47,454 nucleotides of DNA. Source: an uncultured Eubacterium sp. GTDB taxonomy: Bacteria; Bacillota; Clostridia; Lachnospirales; Lachnospiraceae. Position 1 is the first letter of the stretch. Each line of letters begins with the position of its first letter. Made by a program: the position numbers and the translations under genes. The notes under the pieces were generated by a model. The model did not search any database and was not told the origin of the DNA. It saw nothing but the letters and a program-made list of their open reading frames with translations. The stretch is taken from the NCBI GenBank assembly GCA_949959185.1, contig CATLIX010000024.1, positions 1 to 47,454 of the forward strand, written 5' to 3'. Of this stretch, positions 1 to 9,419 are shown piece after piece.

Positions 1-1359
1 GACGGAAGCCTTGTGTTAAAGCTCTACTATGACAGAAACATCTATGAAGTGGACTTTAACCTGAACGGAGGGTACGGAACAGGGCCCGATACACAGAAAG
101 TCCGGTACGGAGGCCTGTTGAAACTGGTATCCGACCCTGTTAAATCAGGATATAATTTCAAGGGCTGGTACATGGATAATGCAGGGTTGGATGGAGGCCT
201 GTGGGATTTTGGAAGTCCGGTGGAAAATAATACGGGAACTTTAAAAACCACCCTGTATGCAAAATGGGCGGATGAAACAGCTCCCGCCATGGGAGAAGCC
301 TCTTTTAGCAAAACACACAAAAATCTGATGGAATGGCTGATTCAGAAAAAGAGCCTTGTGATTACAGTCCCGGTTACAGAAGAAGGCAGCGGCCTTGCCA
401 GAGCGGAATACCTGCTGATGGCGGAAGACGGGACAGAGCAGGACGGAGCGGCAGATATTACAGAGACGGGCGAACTTTCCGGCCAGATGACAGCATACGG
501 AAGTTCCGCTTCCATTCTCCGTACAGTACAGTCAGAGGCGGAACGCGGCAGTTATGAGGCCAGAATTGCAATAGAAGAAGAATTTAAAGGAAAAGTTATG
601 CTGACCTGCACGGATTATGCAGGAAACATATCTTCACAGAAAACCCTGACAGCGAAAGGCGGAGGAATCATACTGGAAGATAACGCGCCGGAAATCAGCT
701 TTTCCGGTACAAAGGAAACTGCGGACGGAGCTCCCCTGAACATAGAAGTACAGGTGAAAGATAGTATAGATGATAATGTGACGGGAGGAATTTCCGGTAT
801 CTGTTATCAGATAGATAAAGGGAAGAAAATTAATCTGCCGGAAGAAAAATTTACGGAAGAATTTGTGGAATCTTATGAATTTACCGTAAAGATTTCCGGG
901 GAAGGAAAACATACCCTTCAGGTGGAAGCGGAGGACCATGCGGGGAATAAAAGCGAAGCAGAGATATCCCTTAAGATTAACGGGAAAAAGGACACGCCTG
1001 CGGGAGCACCGGGAGACTCCGGAACAGACAGCGCCGGAAGAACGGGAAGGCCCCTGGGAGGAGAACCGAAAACGGGGGACAGCACACAGATACAGATCTG
1101 TGCCACCCTGGCCATGATAGCAGGATTCGGGTATCTTTTGCTGTACTTTGAAGGAGAGAACGGAATCACAGAGCAGGAGAAAGAGGAGATTATCTACCGT
1201 CTGGTGGAATGGGCAAAACAGGGAGGAAGAATCCGCAGGCTTCTTGGAGTGGCAGTCATTTTCCTGTTCCTGGCTTATTACCACAGTATCGGAAAGAGTG
1301 TAACTGTAGAATGGAGAGAAGTATGCGTGGAAAAAACAGGAAGAAATTCCGGTTTCTGA
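1..1359 (+). CDS. Surface protein with InlB-type repeat, C-terminal part (5' truncated by window edge)
   Basis: The reading frame is open from base 1, so the true start lies outside the window; the GTG at 13 is only internal. The first ~85 visible residues look like a Listeria-Bacteroides/InlB B-repeat (VDFNLNGGYG..., FKGWY..., LYAKW). Two Ig-like extracellular modules follow, with motifs such as TCTDYAGN and VEAEDHAGNKSEA. Near the C-terminus GEPKTGDS resembles a sortase signal (xPxTG) and is followed by a hydrophobic helix (ICATLAMIAGFGYLLLYF). The protein then continues about 70 residues with a second hydrophobic helix (LLGVAVIFLFLAYY), which is not usual for a sortase substrate. It overlaps the sortase B gene downstream, which supports a substrate-enzyme pair. 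Likely role: a wall- or membrane-anchored surface protein; its ligand is unknown. Confidence 0.75.
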   Translation, partial: DGSLVLKLYYDRNIYEVDFNLNGGYGTGPDTQKVRYGGLLKLVSDPVKSGYNFKGWYMDNAGLDGGLWDFGSPVENNTGTLKTTLYAKWADETAPAMGEASFSKTHKNLMEWLIQKKSLVITVPVTEEGSGLARAEYLLMAEDGTEQDGAADITETGELSGQMTAYGSSASILRTVQSEAERGSYEARIAIEEEFKGKVMLTCTDYAGNISSQKTLTAKGGGIILEDNAPEISFSGTKETADGAPLNIEVQVKDSIDDNVTGGISGICYQIDKGKKINLPEEKFTEEFVESYEFTVKISGEGKHTLQVEAEDHAGNKSEAEISLKINGKKDTPAGAPGDSGTDSAGRTGRPLGGEPKTGDSTQIQICATLAMIAGFGYLLLYFEGENGITEQEKEEIIYRLVEWAKQGGRIRRLLGVAVIFLFLAYYHSIGKSVTVEWREVCVEKTGRNSGF

Positions 1360-2096
1360 GAATACTGCTTCTTCTGATTATGATAGTATGTCTGATCCCG
1401 GTGGGGCAGGCATACTATCTGTCTTTCAGTCATGAAAAACAGCAGGAAGAATTAAGAAGTTTGCTGGAAATGGAAGAACAGCAGGAAACAGAAAAATACC
1501 AGAATAATTCAGGAGAAATACAGAGTAAATTTAAAGAGCTTAAAAGCAGAAATCAGGATTTGGCCGGATGGCTTGCCATTGATGGCACAGATATTGATTA
1601 TCCAGTGATGCAGTGTGAAGATGACGAATATTATCTCCACCATAATTTTCAGAAGGAAAAAGATAAATATGGCTGTCTGTATGTGAGAAGTATTGCGGAT
1701 TTGAATACACCAGGAACAAATTTTATTATTTACGGTCATAATATGCGGGATGGTTCCATGTTTGGAAACCTGGATGAATATGCCAGTGAAGATTTTTACC
1801 GGGAACATGTCAGAATTTCCTTTGACACCCTGTACGAGGGACGGACATATGAAATCCTGTCCGCATTTTCTACCCGTATTCAGGAAGAAAGTGAATTTAA
1901 GTATTATGAATTTTATCAGGCAAACACTGAACAGGAATTTCTGGGTTTCTATGAGAATATTAAAAAACTGTCTCTTTATGACACCGGAGTGACAGCAGAA
2001 TTTGGAGATACCTTTCTTACCTTGTCTACCTGTTTTGGTTCTGCAGAAGATGAAAGATTTGTAGTGATTGCGAAAAAAATTGGTGAAATCAGATAA
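1323..2096 (+). CDS. srtB: Class B sortase
   Basis: About 257 residues. An N-terminal membrane anchor (FLRILLLLIMIVCLIPVGQAYY) is followed by a sortase B fold. Visible signatures are WLAIDGTDIDYPVMQ, the catalytic His in IIYGHNMRDGSMFGNL, the catalytic Cys in TLSTC, and the Arg in DERFVVIAKK, so the His-Cys-Arg triad is complete. Sortases cut surface proteins at a sorting motif and join them to peptidoglycan on the outer face of the membrane. I chose the ATG at 1323 because GGAGAG lies about six bases upstream; ATG 1311 is possible but has a weaker site. The gene overlaps the end of the upstream surface-protein gene by 37 bases, so they are translationally linked and that protein is the obvious substrate candidate. 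Confidence 0.88.
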   Translation: MRGKNRKKFRFLRILLLLIMIVCLIPVGQAYYLSFSHEKQQEELRSLLEMEEQQETEKYQNNSGEIQSKFKELKSRNQDLAGWLAIDGTDIDYPVMQCEDDEYYLHHNFQKEKDKYGCLYVRSIADLNTPGTNFIIYGHNMRDGSMFGNLDEYASEDFYREHVRISFDTLYEGRTYEILSAFSTRIQEESEFKYYEFYQANTEQEFLGFYENIKKLSLYDTGVTAEFGDTFLTLSTCFGSAEDERFVVIAKKIGEIR

Positions 2097-2115
2097 AGAC
2101 CTGAAAATTATTCAT

Positions 2116-2143
2116 TTGTTTGCAATTAAATTTATGATATAAT
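2116..2143 (+). promoter_or_regulatory. Putative sigma-A promoter of the first chemoreceptor gene
   Basis: TTGTTT (2116-2121), a 16-base spacer, then a perfect TATAAT (2138-2143). The start codon at 2176 is 33 bases downstream, and AAGGAAGG is present between them. Confidence 0.5.
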
Positions 2144-2175
2144 GTGGAAACAAAAAATTAAGGAAGGTACAGAAG

Positions 2176-4197
2176 ATGGGTGAAAACAGCAGAAACAGTG
2201 AAAGAGTGAAGACTTTCAGAGGAGTAAAGGGAAAACTGCTTCTTGCAATTATTCCATGTGTAACTCTCGCAATTATTCTGATTATCATATTTTCTTACAG
2301 TTTTTCGAAAAAGATAATCACCGACAGGGCAAAAGAGCAGATTACGGCAGAATCCAGGACAGAAACAGGAGAAATCGAAACCTGGTCTGCAGAAATTCTT
2401 TCCACATTGAACATGATTCATCACAATCTGGATACCATGAATATGGACGAAGAAACAAAGAAAGCGTACCTTCAGTCTCTGGTAGGAATGAATGAGAATT
2501 TTCCTACAGGTGTATATATAGGAGATGACCAGGGCAATTATCTGGATTTGTCGGGCTGGGAACCGGGAGAGGATTTTGTGGTAACAGAAAGAGACTGGTA
2601 TCGGGAAGGGCTGGAACACGAAGAATTTACATATGGAAGACCTTATCCCGACGCAGAAACCGGAGAATATATCGTCAGTGTCACCACACTTCTGTCAGGA
2701 ACCGAAGGAGTGAAAACGGTTGCGGCGGCAGACGTATTTCTCAACAGTGTCTCAGAAATAATTTCAGAAATTAAAGTGATGGGGAAAGGTTCCTCTTTTC
2801 TGGTGGAAAAGAACAGCAAGGTAATTCTTGCCCATCAGAATAAGGATTTGATTGGAAGTGTTATTACAGAACAGGCAAATGATTTTCTGAAAAAAGTGGC
2901 GGAAAAAATAGACGGCAACCATCCGGATGCAGAACGGATTAAAGTGGATAAAGATAATTACTTTGTAGTGGCGGAGCCTGTGGGCGGAACAGACTGGATT
3001 TTAATATCCGCCATTAAAGAAAGTGATATTTTAGGAGATTTGTACAGCCTTCAGGAGAGAATGATTTTAATTATGATTCTGACAGTTTTGATTATTACTC
3101 TGGTTGTGATTCGAATCGTGCATGTAATCATTCTGCCTGTTAGAAATCTGACTGAACATATCGATAAAATTACAGACGGAGATTTTACGGTGGAAATTGA
3201 ATCAAAAGGACAGGATGAGATTTCAAAAATGGGACATGGTATGAAGAATTTTACAGAAGCCATGCGAAAAACCATCGGGGAAATTTTCAGTATTTCCGGA
3301 CAGTTAAATGAACAGGCGGAAATGAGCAGTGCCGCTTCGGAAATCCTCTATGATTCGGCAGCTACTCAGTCTGATTCCATGCAGGAACTGAAAAATACCG
3401 TAGAAGAACTGGCAAAATCCGTCACAGAAGTGGCAGAAAATGCAACTTCTCTGGCAGTAGTGGTGTCAAAGACCGGAGAAAACGGAGCCAGTGCCAGAAC
3501 GAAAATGGAAGAGACTGTCCGTATATCCAAAAAGGGAAGGGACGATATGGGGCAGGTAACACAGGCCATGGAAGTGATACAGCATTCTGTCAGACAACTG
3601 GAAGAATCAGTGGGAAAGGTAGGAGGTTCCACAGAAGAAATCCGGAAATTTGTGGATATTATCGGGGATATTGCTTCCCAGACAAATCTGCTGTCCCTGA
3701 ATGCGGCGATTGAAGCAGCCAGAGCGGGAGAGGCAGGAAAAGGATTTGCAGTAGTGGCAGAGGAAATCCGTAACCTTGCGGAAACCAGTGCAAATTCTGT
3801 AAATCATATTTCAGATATTACTTCTGAGATTAACAGTCTGGTGGAAGATGCGGTGGAAAAAACAAAAATCAGTACAGGAAATATCAATGCCAGCAGCGAT
3901 TTGATTCTGAATGCTTCAGGAACATTCCAGAAGATTTATGAAACGGTGGGAGTTGCCAACGAGATAGTTCAGAAAATTATTGAAAATGTGGATAAAGTAG
4001 ATGAAGTTGCGTCTTCTGTGGCTGCAATTACAGAACAGCAGTCTGCCTGTGCAGAAGAAATACTGGCCACATCGGAAAATCTGGCCCTTGAAGCTGTCAA
4101 TGTGACGGATAACAGCGGAAATGTGGCCCAGTCTGCCCAGAGTGTGGCAGTCAATGCGGAGAAACTGGCGGATGAGATGAAGCGGTTCCGGGTTTGA
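2176..4197 (+). CDS. Methyl-accepting chemotaxis protein, dCACHE type
   Basis: 673 residues in the order TM1 (about 22-40), a periplasm-facing double-Cache sensor (about 45-285, with [20 protein letters not shown] and ERDWYREG motifs), TM2 (about 295-318), HAMP ([23 protein letters not shown]), and a long cytoplasmic methyl-accepting coiled coil. The hairpin tip is canonical ([20 protein letters not shown]), so it should couple to CheA/CheW. The dCACHE motif type is common in receptors for amino acids and other small ligands, but the ligand cannot be read here. It has its own promoter and is followed by a strong terminator, so it is probably monocistronic. No C-terminal CheR-binding pentapeptide is seen. 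Confidence 0.93.
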   Translation: MGENSRNSERVKTFRGVKGKLLLAIIPCVTLAIILIIIFSYSFSKKIITDRAKEQITAESRTETGEIETWSAEILSTLNMIHHNLDTMNMDEETKKAYLQSLVGMNENFPTGVYIGDDQGNYLDLSGWEPGEDFVVTERDWYREGLEHEEFTYGRPYPDAETGEYIVSVTTLLSGTEGVKTVAAADVFLNSVSEIISEIKVMGKGSSFLVEKNSKVILAHQNKDLIGSVITEQANDFLKKVAEKIDGNHPDAERIKVDKDNYFVVAEPVGGTDWILISAIKESDILGDLYSLQERMILIMILTVLIITLVVIRIVHVIILPVRNLTEHIDKITDGDFTVEIESKGQDEISKMGHGMKNFTEAMRKTIGEIFSISGQLNEQAEMSSAASEILYDSAATQSDSMQELKNTVEELAKSVTEVAENATSLAVVVSKTGENGASARTKMEETVRISKKGRDDMGQVTQAMEVIQHSVRQLEESVGKVGGSTEEIRKFVDIIGDIASQTNLLSLNAAIEAARAGEAGKGFAVVAEEIRNLAETSANSVNHISDITSEINSLVEDAVEKTKISTGNINASSDLILNASGTFQKIYETVGVANEIVQKIIENVDKVDEVASSVAAITEQQSACAEEILATSENLALEAVNVTDNSGNVAQSAQSVAVNAEKLADEMKRFRV

Positions 4198-4271
4198 TGA
4201 ACTTTGGTCTTTTCCTTTTGGTATTGCTTACCTTTGTTTTTGCGTTTTGTAAGTAATCATACATAAGAAAG

Positions 4272-4316
4272 CCGTCCCTGAATTTTGGCGGGAAAAATTC
4301 AGGGGCGGTTTTCTGT
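4272..4316 (+). terminator. Rho-independent terminator after the chemoreceptor gene
   Basis: A 15-bp stem, CCGTCCCTGAATTTT (4272-4286) with AAAATTCAGGGGCGG (4294-4308) including one G-T pair, is followed by TTTTCTGTTT. It lies between convergent genes and its U-tract suits the + strand. Confidence 0.85.
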
Positions 4317-4317
4317 T

Positions 4318-6018
4318 TCATATTCTCAATGAACGATATCGGTTCAGACAGGCAAAAATTTCCTGTCTACGTACCATGGCCAGACCTCCGGGTACGTAAC
4401 TTCCTTCACAGACAGCAGCCAGCCCTTTTTTATCCAGAAGTTTACAGAATTCTTCTACTGTTTCTGAGAGGCTTTTCTTTCCGTCAAACAGGTGAAGCTG
4501 AGCATATTTTACCAGATATCCCAGCGACGTAAGCTGTTCCGTATCCGTCAGTTGTTCCACATACCTCAAATCTATGGTATCCCGGTTCATGAGAATGGAA
4601 TCTTTTCCCTGAGTTTTCATTTTAATTCTGTCATTTTTGCGGAAACTCTGGTCTGGTTCCACAATTCTGTGAAAAGAAGGCGGGGGACAGGCAGGCGCCT
4701 GCTCATTGGGAACGGGAAATGATTCCGCTTCCGTTCTGGCAAATTCCGTAATATCTTTTGGAAGATAATGGTCCATCTGAATAATCTGGTCCGCCTTATG
4801 GAAATAAGAACCGGAGCTTCCGGCAACCAGTATGGTGGAAATACCGTACTGTTCTGAAAGTTCCCGCACCCGGTCGATAAAAGGAGTGATGGGCTCGGAA
4901 TCACGGTTTACCACCCGCTGCATCAGTTCATCCCGTATCATAAAATTAGTTGCGCTGGTATCCTCGTCAATCAGCAGAGTTTTTGTTCCCGCTTCCATGG
5001 CTTCCACCACATTGGCTGCCTGGGAGGTGCTTCCGCTGGCGTCCTCCGTACAAAAGTGTACAGTATCTTTTTTGTTGGGAAGATTGTTGATAAACATGGA
5101 AATATCTGTCCGTTTAATACTTCTCCCGTCTTCTGCCCGGATTTTCACGGCAGTATCATCAGTAATCACATATTCCCTGCCATCTCCGGCTATATGATTG
5201 TATACACCCAGTTCCAGTGCTTTCAGCAGCGTGGATTTTCCATGATATCCTCCGCCTACCACCAGAGTAATGCCTTTACGGATACCCATGCCTGTGATTG
5301 CTCCGTAATTGGGAAGCTGCAGCGTAACTTCCATGGATTTGGGTGACCGGAAAGGAACAGCCCGTTTCATGGGACGGTCAGATACGCCGGATTCTCTGGG
5401 CAGAATGGATTCATTGGCCACAAAAGCAGCCAGTCCCAGTTTGGGAAGCTGCAGGCGGATAAACTGCTGATCTTCTGCCAGTTCTGCGTTTTTCTGAACA
5501 GAATTTTGATTCAGGGACTGATAAAACAGTGATTTTTTCACACATTCCGGAAGAAATTCAAACAGGATTTTAATTAATTCCCGGCTGTTGACAGTTCTGC
5601 CGTTGGCGGGAAATCCGATTTCCATCCGGACAGTTACTCCTCCGTTCGGCTGGATTTCACAGGCAGTCCGTTCCAGAATTTCCTGTCCGCAGCGGCTGAC
5701 AGACATAAGGCCGCTTTTGCCGGAACCTTTGGCCTTAAAAGTAAAGGTTTCTGTTTCTTTTGCAAATTTTCGAATCAGATAATCCTGCAGAGCAATCCGT
5801 TTGTGTTTTTCCTGGAATAAATCTGACGGAAAACCGGCGTTTTTTCCAGGTACATGAATACTTACTCTGGAAGGCGCGGCAAAGGGGTCTCCCTGTACAT
5901 GGTCGATGGACAGGATATAAGATTCAAACTGATAACTGCCCCTGGTATCTTTGTAGGCCGGATAGCCTTTGTGGTCAATCCGGTTTAACAGCTCTCTTAA
6001 GTCATGATATGTTTTCAT
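4318..6018 (-). CDS. Predicted ATPase of the ABC class (PF09818 type)
   Basis: About 566 residues on the minus strand. The family is soluble, with a P-loop here read as VVGGGYHGKSTLLKAL (near residue 250), a DxD-like switch (TKTLLIDEDTSATNFMIRD), and ISTILVAGSSGSYFHKADQIIQMD. No transmembrane segment is visible, so it is not a transporter subunit. The molecular function of this family is not established; the ATPase motifs look intact, so it should bind and hydrolyse ATP. I chose ATG 6018; an in-frame GTG at 6030 is possible, but neither has a strong ribosome site. It is convergent with the chemoreceptor gene and divergent from the xpaC/telA set, with its own promoter at 6049-6077. Confidence 0.82.
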   Translation of the reverse strand: MKTYHDLRELLNRIDHKGYPAYKDTRGSYQFESYILSIDHVQGDPFAAPSRVSIHVPGKNAGFPSDLFQEKHKRIALQDYLIRKFAKETETFTFKAKGSGKSGLMSVSRCGQEILERTACEIQPNGGVTVRMEIGFPANGRTVNSRELIKILFEFLPECVKKSLFYQSLNQNSVQKNAELAEDQQFIRLQLPKLGLAAFVANESILPRESGVSDRPMKRAVPFRSPKSMEVTLQLPNYGAITGMGIRKGITLVVGGGYHGKSTLLKALELGVYNHIAGDGREYVITDDTAVKIRAEDGRSIKRTDISMFINNLPNKKDTVHFCTEDASGSTSQAANVVEAMEAGTKTLLIDEDTSATNFMIRDELMQRVVNRDSEPITPFIDRVRELSEQYGISTILVAGSSGSYFHKADQIIQMDHYLPKDITEFARTEAESFPVPNEQAPACPPPSFHRIVEPDQSFRKNDRIKMKTQGKDSILMNRDTIDLRYVEQLTDTEQLTSLGYLVKYAQLHLFDGKKSLSETVEEFCKLLDKKGLAAVCEGSYVPGGLAMVRRQEIFACLNRYRSLRI

Positions 6019-6048
6019 ATGTTTTCTCACTTTCAGATTTGGTAATTT

Positions 6049-6077
6049 ATTCTACCATTCTGCAAAAAATAATACAA
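6049..6077 (-). promoter_or_regulatory. Putative promoter of the ABC-class ATPase gene
   Basis: Read on the minus strand: TTGTAT (6077-6072), a 17-base spacer, TAGAAT (6054-6049). The start codon at 6018 is about 30 bases downstream. Confidence 0.55.
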
Positions 6078-6091
6078 TAGCAATTAAAGTG

Positions 6092-6120
6092 TTGATTTTG
6101 GAAAGATGATGGTACATAAT
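6092..6120 (+). promoter_or_regulatory. Putative promoter of the xpaC-telA set
   Basis: TTGATT (6092-6097), a 17-base spacer, CATAAT (6115-6120), about 40 bases before the start codon at 6161. It is arranged back to back with the minus-strand promoter at 6049-6077. Confidence 0.5.
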
Positions 6121-6160
6121 AAGATAGGTGTAAAAGTCAGTTTCACTTTTGGAGGAATCT

Positions 6161-7363
6161 ATGGATAATGAATGGGAAAAATTTGGAAGAGAGATTCGTA
6201 ATATTGTAGAAGATGCTGTAAATTCCCAGGATTTTCATCAGTTGAACCGAACCATTACAAATACGGTGAATGAAGCGGTAAACAGTATTCAGAACGGATT
6301 GAAAACAGCGGGAGAGGCAGTGAATCAGGCGGTGTCCCAGTCTTTTCCGGAAAATCGGAATCAGAAAAATAAATATGAAAATCTGAAAGTGCCGGAAGAA
6401 AATACGAAGCAGGAGCTTTTTAAAAGAAATACATCTCTGAAGGCCGGAGGCATGGCTCTGACCGTCTGCGGTTATATCTTCAGTATCGGAATCGGGACGG
6501 CTGTGATTATCCTGATTCTGATTGGTATGATTCTGGGGAGTTTTAATATAGGCATCAGGATTGCCCTTTCCATACTGGTTCCCTTTCTGGTGGGAAGCGG
6601 AATTATGGCCTGGAAAGGAACCAGTATCCTTTCTTCCTTAAAGCGATATCGTGGATATATTGCGGATTTGCATGGAAGGACCTATTGTAATATCAGAGAA
6701 CTGGCGGACAAACGCGGAAAATCATCTCATTTTATTCTGAAAGATATAAAGAAAATGATTGACAGGGGATGGTTTCGGCAGGGACATCTGGACCATGACA
6801 ATACCTGTCTGATTGTCAGCCATGATACTTACCAGGAATACGAGAATATTCAGAAACAGCGTATGCAGCAGGCAGAACCGGAAAAACGTCCGGCTTCCTC
6901 TGCCGGGGATGATTCTCTGAATCCGGAAGTACGGAAGGTGATTTCCGAAGGAAAAGAATATATACGGAAAATACAGGAATGCAACAGAAATATTCCCGGA
7001 GAGGAAATTTCCCGTAAAATTTCTCATATGGAAATGCTGATAGAGAAGATTTTTGACCGGGTAAAGGAAGATCCCGATTCTCTGGATGATATTCAGAAGC
7101 TCATGGAGTATTATCTGCCTACTACCGTGAAGCTGCTGGAGGCTTATCAGCAACTGGAAGAACAGCCGGTACAGGGAGAAAATATCAGAAATTCCAAAAC
7201 AGAGATTGAGCAGACACTGGATACTCTGAATATTGCTTTTGAAAAATTACTGGACAGCCTGTTTGAGGATGTGGCCTGGGATGTGTCTTCCGACATTTCC
7301 GTGCTTCATACCATGCTGGCACAGGAAGGTCTGACAAGAGATGATTTTAAAAAGCATACTTAA
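6161..7363 (+). CDS. XpaC-like protein (5-bromo-4-chloroindolyl phosphate hydrolysis family)
   Basis: About 400 residues. A hydrophilic, coiled N-terminus (about 1-90) is followed by two membrane helices (GMALTVCGYIFSIGIGTAVIILILIGMIL and IALSILVPFLVGSGIMAW). A small winged-helix-like module comes next (GRTYCNIRELADKRGKSSHF, DIKKMIDRGWFRQGHLD), then a helical C-terminal region of the XpaC family. ATG 6161 has GGAGG five bases upstream, which makes it much better than the more 5' in-frame start. It is followed after 80 bases by a TelA homologue, the usual XpaC-TelA pairing in Firmicutes. The family is linked to envelope or toxic-anion stress, but its biochemical activity is unknown and the family name is historical. 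Confidence 0.82.
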   Translation: MDNEWEKFGREIRNIVEDAVNSQDFHQLNRTITNTVNEAVNSIQNGLKTAGEAVNQAVSQSFPENRNQKNKYENLKVPEENTKQELFKRNTSLKAGGMALTVCGYIFSIGIGTAVIILILIGMILGSFNIGIRIALSILVPFLVGSGIMAWKGTSILSSLKRYRGYIADLHGRTYCNIRELADKRGKSSHFILKDIKKMIDRGWFRQGHLDHDNTCLIVSHDTYQEYENIQKQRMQQAEPEKRPASSAGDDSLNPEVRKVISEGKEYIRKIQECNRNIPGEEISRKISHMEMLIEKIFDRVKEDPDSLDDIQKLMEYYLPTTVKLLEAYQQLEEQPVQGENIRNSKTEIEQTLDTLNIAFEKLLDSLFEDVAWDVSSDISVLHTMLAQEGLTRDDFKKHT

Positions 7364-7443
7364 AAATAAAAACAGGATATAATTTTTGAAAAATATACGG
7401 TAATATAAGAAAATGCGAGCAGAAACAGGATTGGAGGAGAACC

Positions 7444-8574
7444 ATGAGCGAAGGATTGGAATTTGCGGATGCGCCGGTGCTGACTTTGGAGCCGTTTCCG
7501 GAAAAAGAAGAAATTGTGGAAGTACAGGAAGAACAGGCTGTAGAACCTGCCTGGGATGACAGCATACTGACAGAAGAAGAAAGGCATATGGTGGATCAGT
7601 TTACCAGCCAGATAGATTTGCACAACTCAAATATTGTACTCCAGTATGGGGCTGGAACTCAGAAGAAAATGGCGGATTTTTCAGAAAAGGCTCTGGAAAA
7701 TGTACAGACTAAAGATCTTGGTGAAATCGGGGATTTGCTTACCGGTGTGGTAACGGAACTGAAAGGGTTTGATGCGGAAGAAGAAAGAGGTTTTCTGGGA
7801 ATTTTCAAAAAATCTTCCAGTAAATTAACTGCTCTGAAAGCAAAATATGATAAGGCAGAGGTAAATGTTAATAAAATCTGCAAAATTCTGGAAGGCCATC
7901 AGGTACAATTAATGAAAGACGCTGCTGTTCTGGACAAAATGTATGAACAGAATAAGGTGTATTTCAAAGAACTTTCCATGTATATTCTGGCCGGAAAGAA
8001 GAAGCTGGAACAGGTGCGCAGAGAAGAACTGTCTGCTTTGATTGATAAGGCAAACCGCTCCGGGTTGCCGGAGGATGCGCAGGAGGCAAAGGATCTGGAA
8101 GCTCTGTGTACCCGGTTTGAGAAGAAAATACACGATCTGGAGCTGACCAGAATGATTTCCATTCAGACCGCACCCCAGATTCGCCTGGTACAGAATAACG
8201 ACACCATTATGGTGGAAAAGATTCAGTCCACGATTGTAAATACCATTCCTCTGTGGAAAAGTCAGATGGTTCTGGCCATGGGGGTGGAACATTCCACTCA
8301 GGCGGCTCAGGCCCAGCGGGAAGTGACGGATTTGACCAATGAGCTGCTGAAAAAGAACGCGGAACGGTTAAAGGTTGCCACAGTGGAGACCGCAAGGGAA
8401 TCCGAGCGCGGAATTGTGGATATGGAAACATTACGGGTGACGAATGAATCTCTGATTTCCACTCTGGATGAAGTAATGCGCATTCAGAAAGAGGGAAAAG
8501 AAAAACGTCGGGAGGCAGAACAGGAAATGAACCGTCTGGAAGGTGAACTGAAGAAAAAACTTCTGGAGATTTAA
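7444..8574 (+). CDS. TelA/KlaA-family toxic anion resistance protein
   Basis: 376 residues, soluble and largely alpha-helical with heptad-like patterns. An acidic N-terminal segment (about 1-50) precedes the TelA domain (PF05816), seen in DLGEIGDLLTGVVTELKGF, GFLGIFKK, and the long helices around TIVNTIPLWKSQMVLAMGVEH. The C-terminus is a charged coiled coil (KEKRREAEQEMNRLEGELKKKL). GGAGG lies just upstream of the start. TelA proteins have been associated with tellurite and cell-envelope-antibiotic resistance, but how they act is not known. It sits between the XpaC-like gene and a PF06541 membrane-protein gene on the same strand, so these three are likely one operon. Confidence 0.9.
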   Translation: MSEGLEFADAPVLTLEPFPEKEEIVEVQEEQAVEPAWDDSILTEEERHMVDQFTSQIDLHNSNIVLQYGAGTQKKMADFSEKALENVQTKDLGEIGDLLTGVVTELKGFDAEEERGFLGIFKKSSSKLTALKAKYDKAEVNVNKICKILEGHQVQLMKDAAVLDKMYEQNKVYFKELSMYILAGKKKLEQVRREELSALIDKANRSGLPEDAQEAKDLEALCTRFEKKIHDLELTRMISIQTAPQIRLVQNNDTIMVEKIQSTIVNTIPLWKSQMVLAMGVEHSTQAAQAQREVTDLTNELLKKNAERLKVATVETARESERGIVDMETLRVTNESLISTLDEVMRIQKEGKEKRREAEQEMNRLEGELKKKLLEI

Positions 8575-8596
8575 AAATTAAAGGAGCATTTAATTT

Positions 8597-9403
8597 ATGC
8601 CGGTATCATTATATGAAGCAGCCTGGATTTTTTTAATCTACGCATTTCTGGGCTGGTGTATGGAAGTGGCCTATGCGGCGCTGGAGCTGAAACAATTTGT
8701 AAACAGGGGATTTTTAAACGGCCCGGTATGTCCCATTTACGGCTGCGGCGTATTGCTGGTGGTTTTTGTGCTGACGCCCCTGAAAGGAAGTTTTCTGCTT
8801 CTGTTTGCAGGTTCCTTTTTTCTCACGTCTGCCATTGAATTTATTACAGGATTTCTGCTGGAGAAAATATTTCATAATCAATGGTGGGATTACTCAGAAG
8901 AAAACTTTAATATCTGCGGATATGTCTGTCTGAAATTCTCTATTCTGTGGGGACTGGGCTGTACCCTGATTATGGATGTGATTCATCCTAATATTTTCAG
9001 ATTTATAAGATTTATTCCCAAAATTCCAGGATTTGCAGTACTGGTTCTGCTTCTTCTGGTTTTTGTGACAGATCTGATTCTGACAGTCAGCACTATTCTG
9101 AGCTTCAACAGACATCTGAAGCTCCTGGATGAAGCCTCCTCGAAAATAAAAACTGTTTCCGATGAAATTGGAGAGAATATTTATGAAGGCGTAATCGTGG
9201 CCATGGAAAAGAGCGGGGAAGTAAAGGAAAATATTGAGAAAAAGGCAGAACAAATCAGGCTTCAGCAGGAATATGAGAAACTGATGAATTATAAAACTTC
9301 CGGTATGAAGCGCCTTATGAAGGCTTTTCCCCATATGAAGTCCCGGTCTTATCAGGAGGTTCTGACCCGGTGGAAAAATTATCGGAATGAAAGAAAATTA
9401 TAA
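8597..9403 (+). CDS. Putative ABC-type permease-like membrane protein (PF06541)
   Basis: 268 residues with about six hydrophobic segments in residues 1-165. The N-terminal motif YAFLGWCMEVAYAALELKQF...NRGFLNGPVCPIYGCG is characteristic of PF06541, annotated as a CmpB-like ABC permease although no ATPase partner is next to it. The last ~100 residues are a charged helical cytoplasmic tail. AAAGGAG lies upstream of the ATG. It follows telA by 22 bases and is followed within 16 bases by a response-regulator gene, so transcription may run from the stress set into the two-component genes. The transported substrate is unknown. Confidence 0.82.
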   Translation: MPVSLYEAAWIFLIYAFLGWCMEVAYAALELKQFVNRGFLNGPVCPIYGCGVLLVVFVLTPLKGSFLLLFAGSFFLTSAIEFITGFLLEKIFHNQWWDYSEENFNICGYVCLKFSILWGLGCTLIMDVIHPNIFRFIRFIPKIPGFAVLVLLLLVFVTDLILTVSTILSFNRHLKLLDEASSKIKTVSDEIGENIYEGVIVAMEKSGEVKENIEKKAEQIRLQQEYEKLMNYKTSGMKRLMKAFPHMKSRSYQEVLTRWKNYRNERKL

Positions 9404-9419
9404 CAGAACTGGTGATTTT

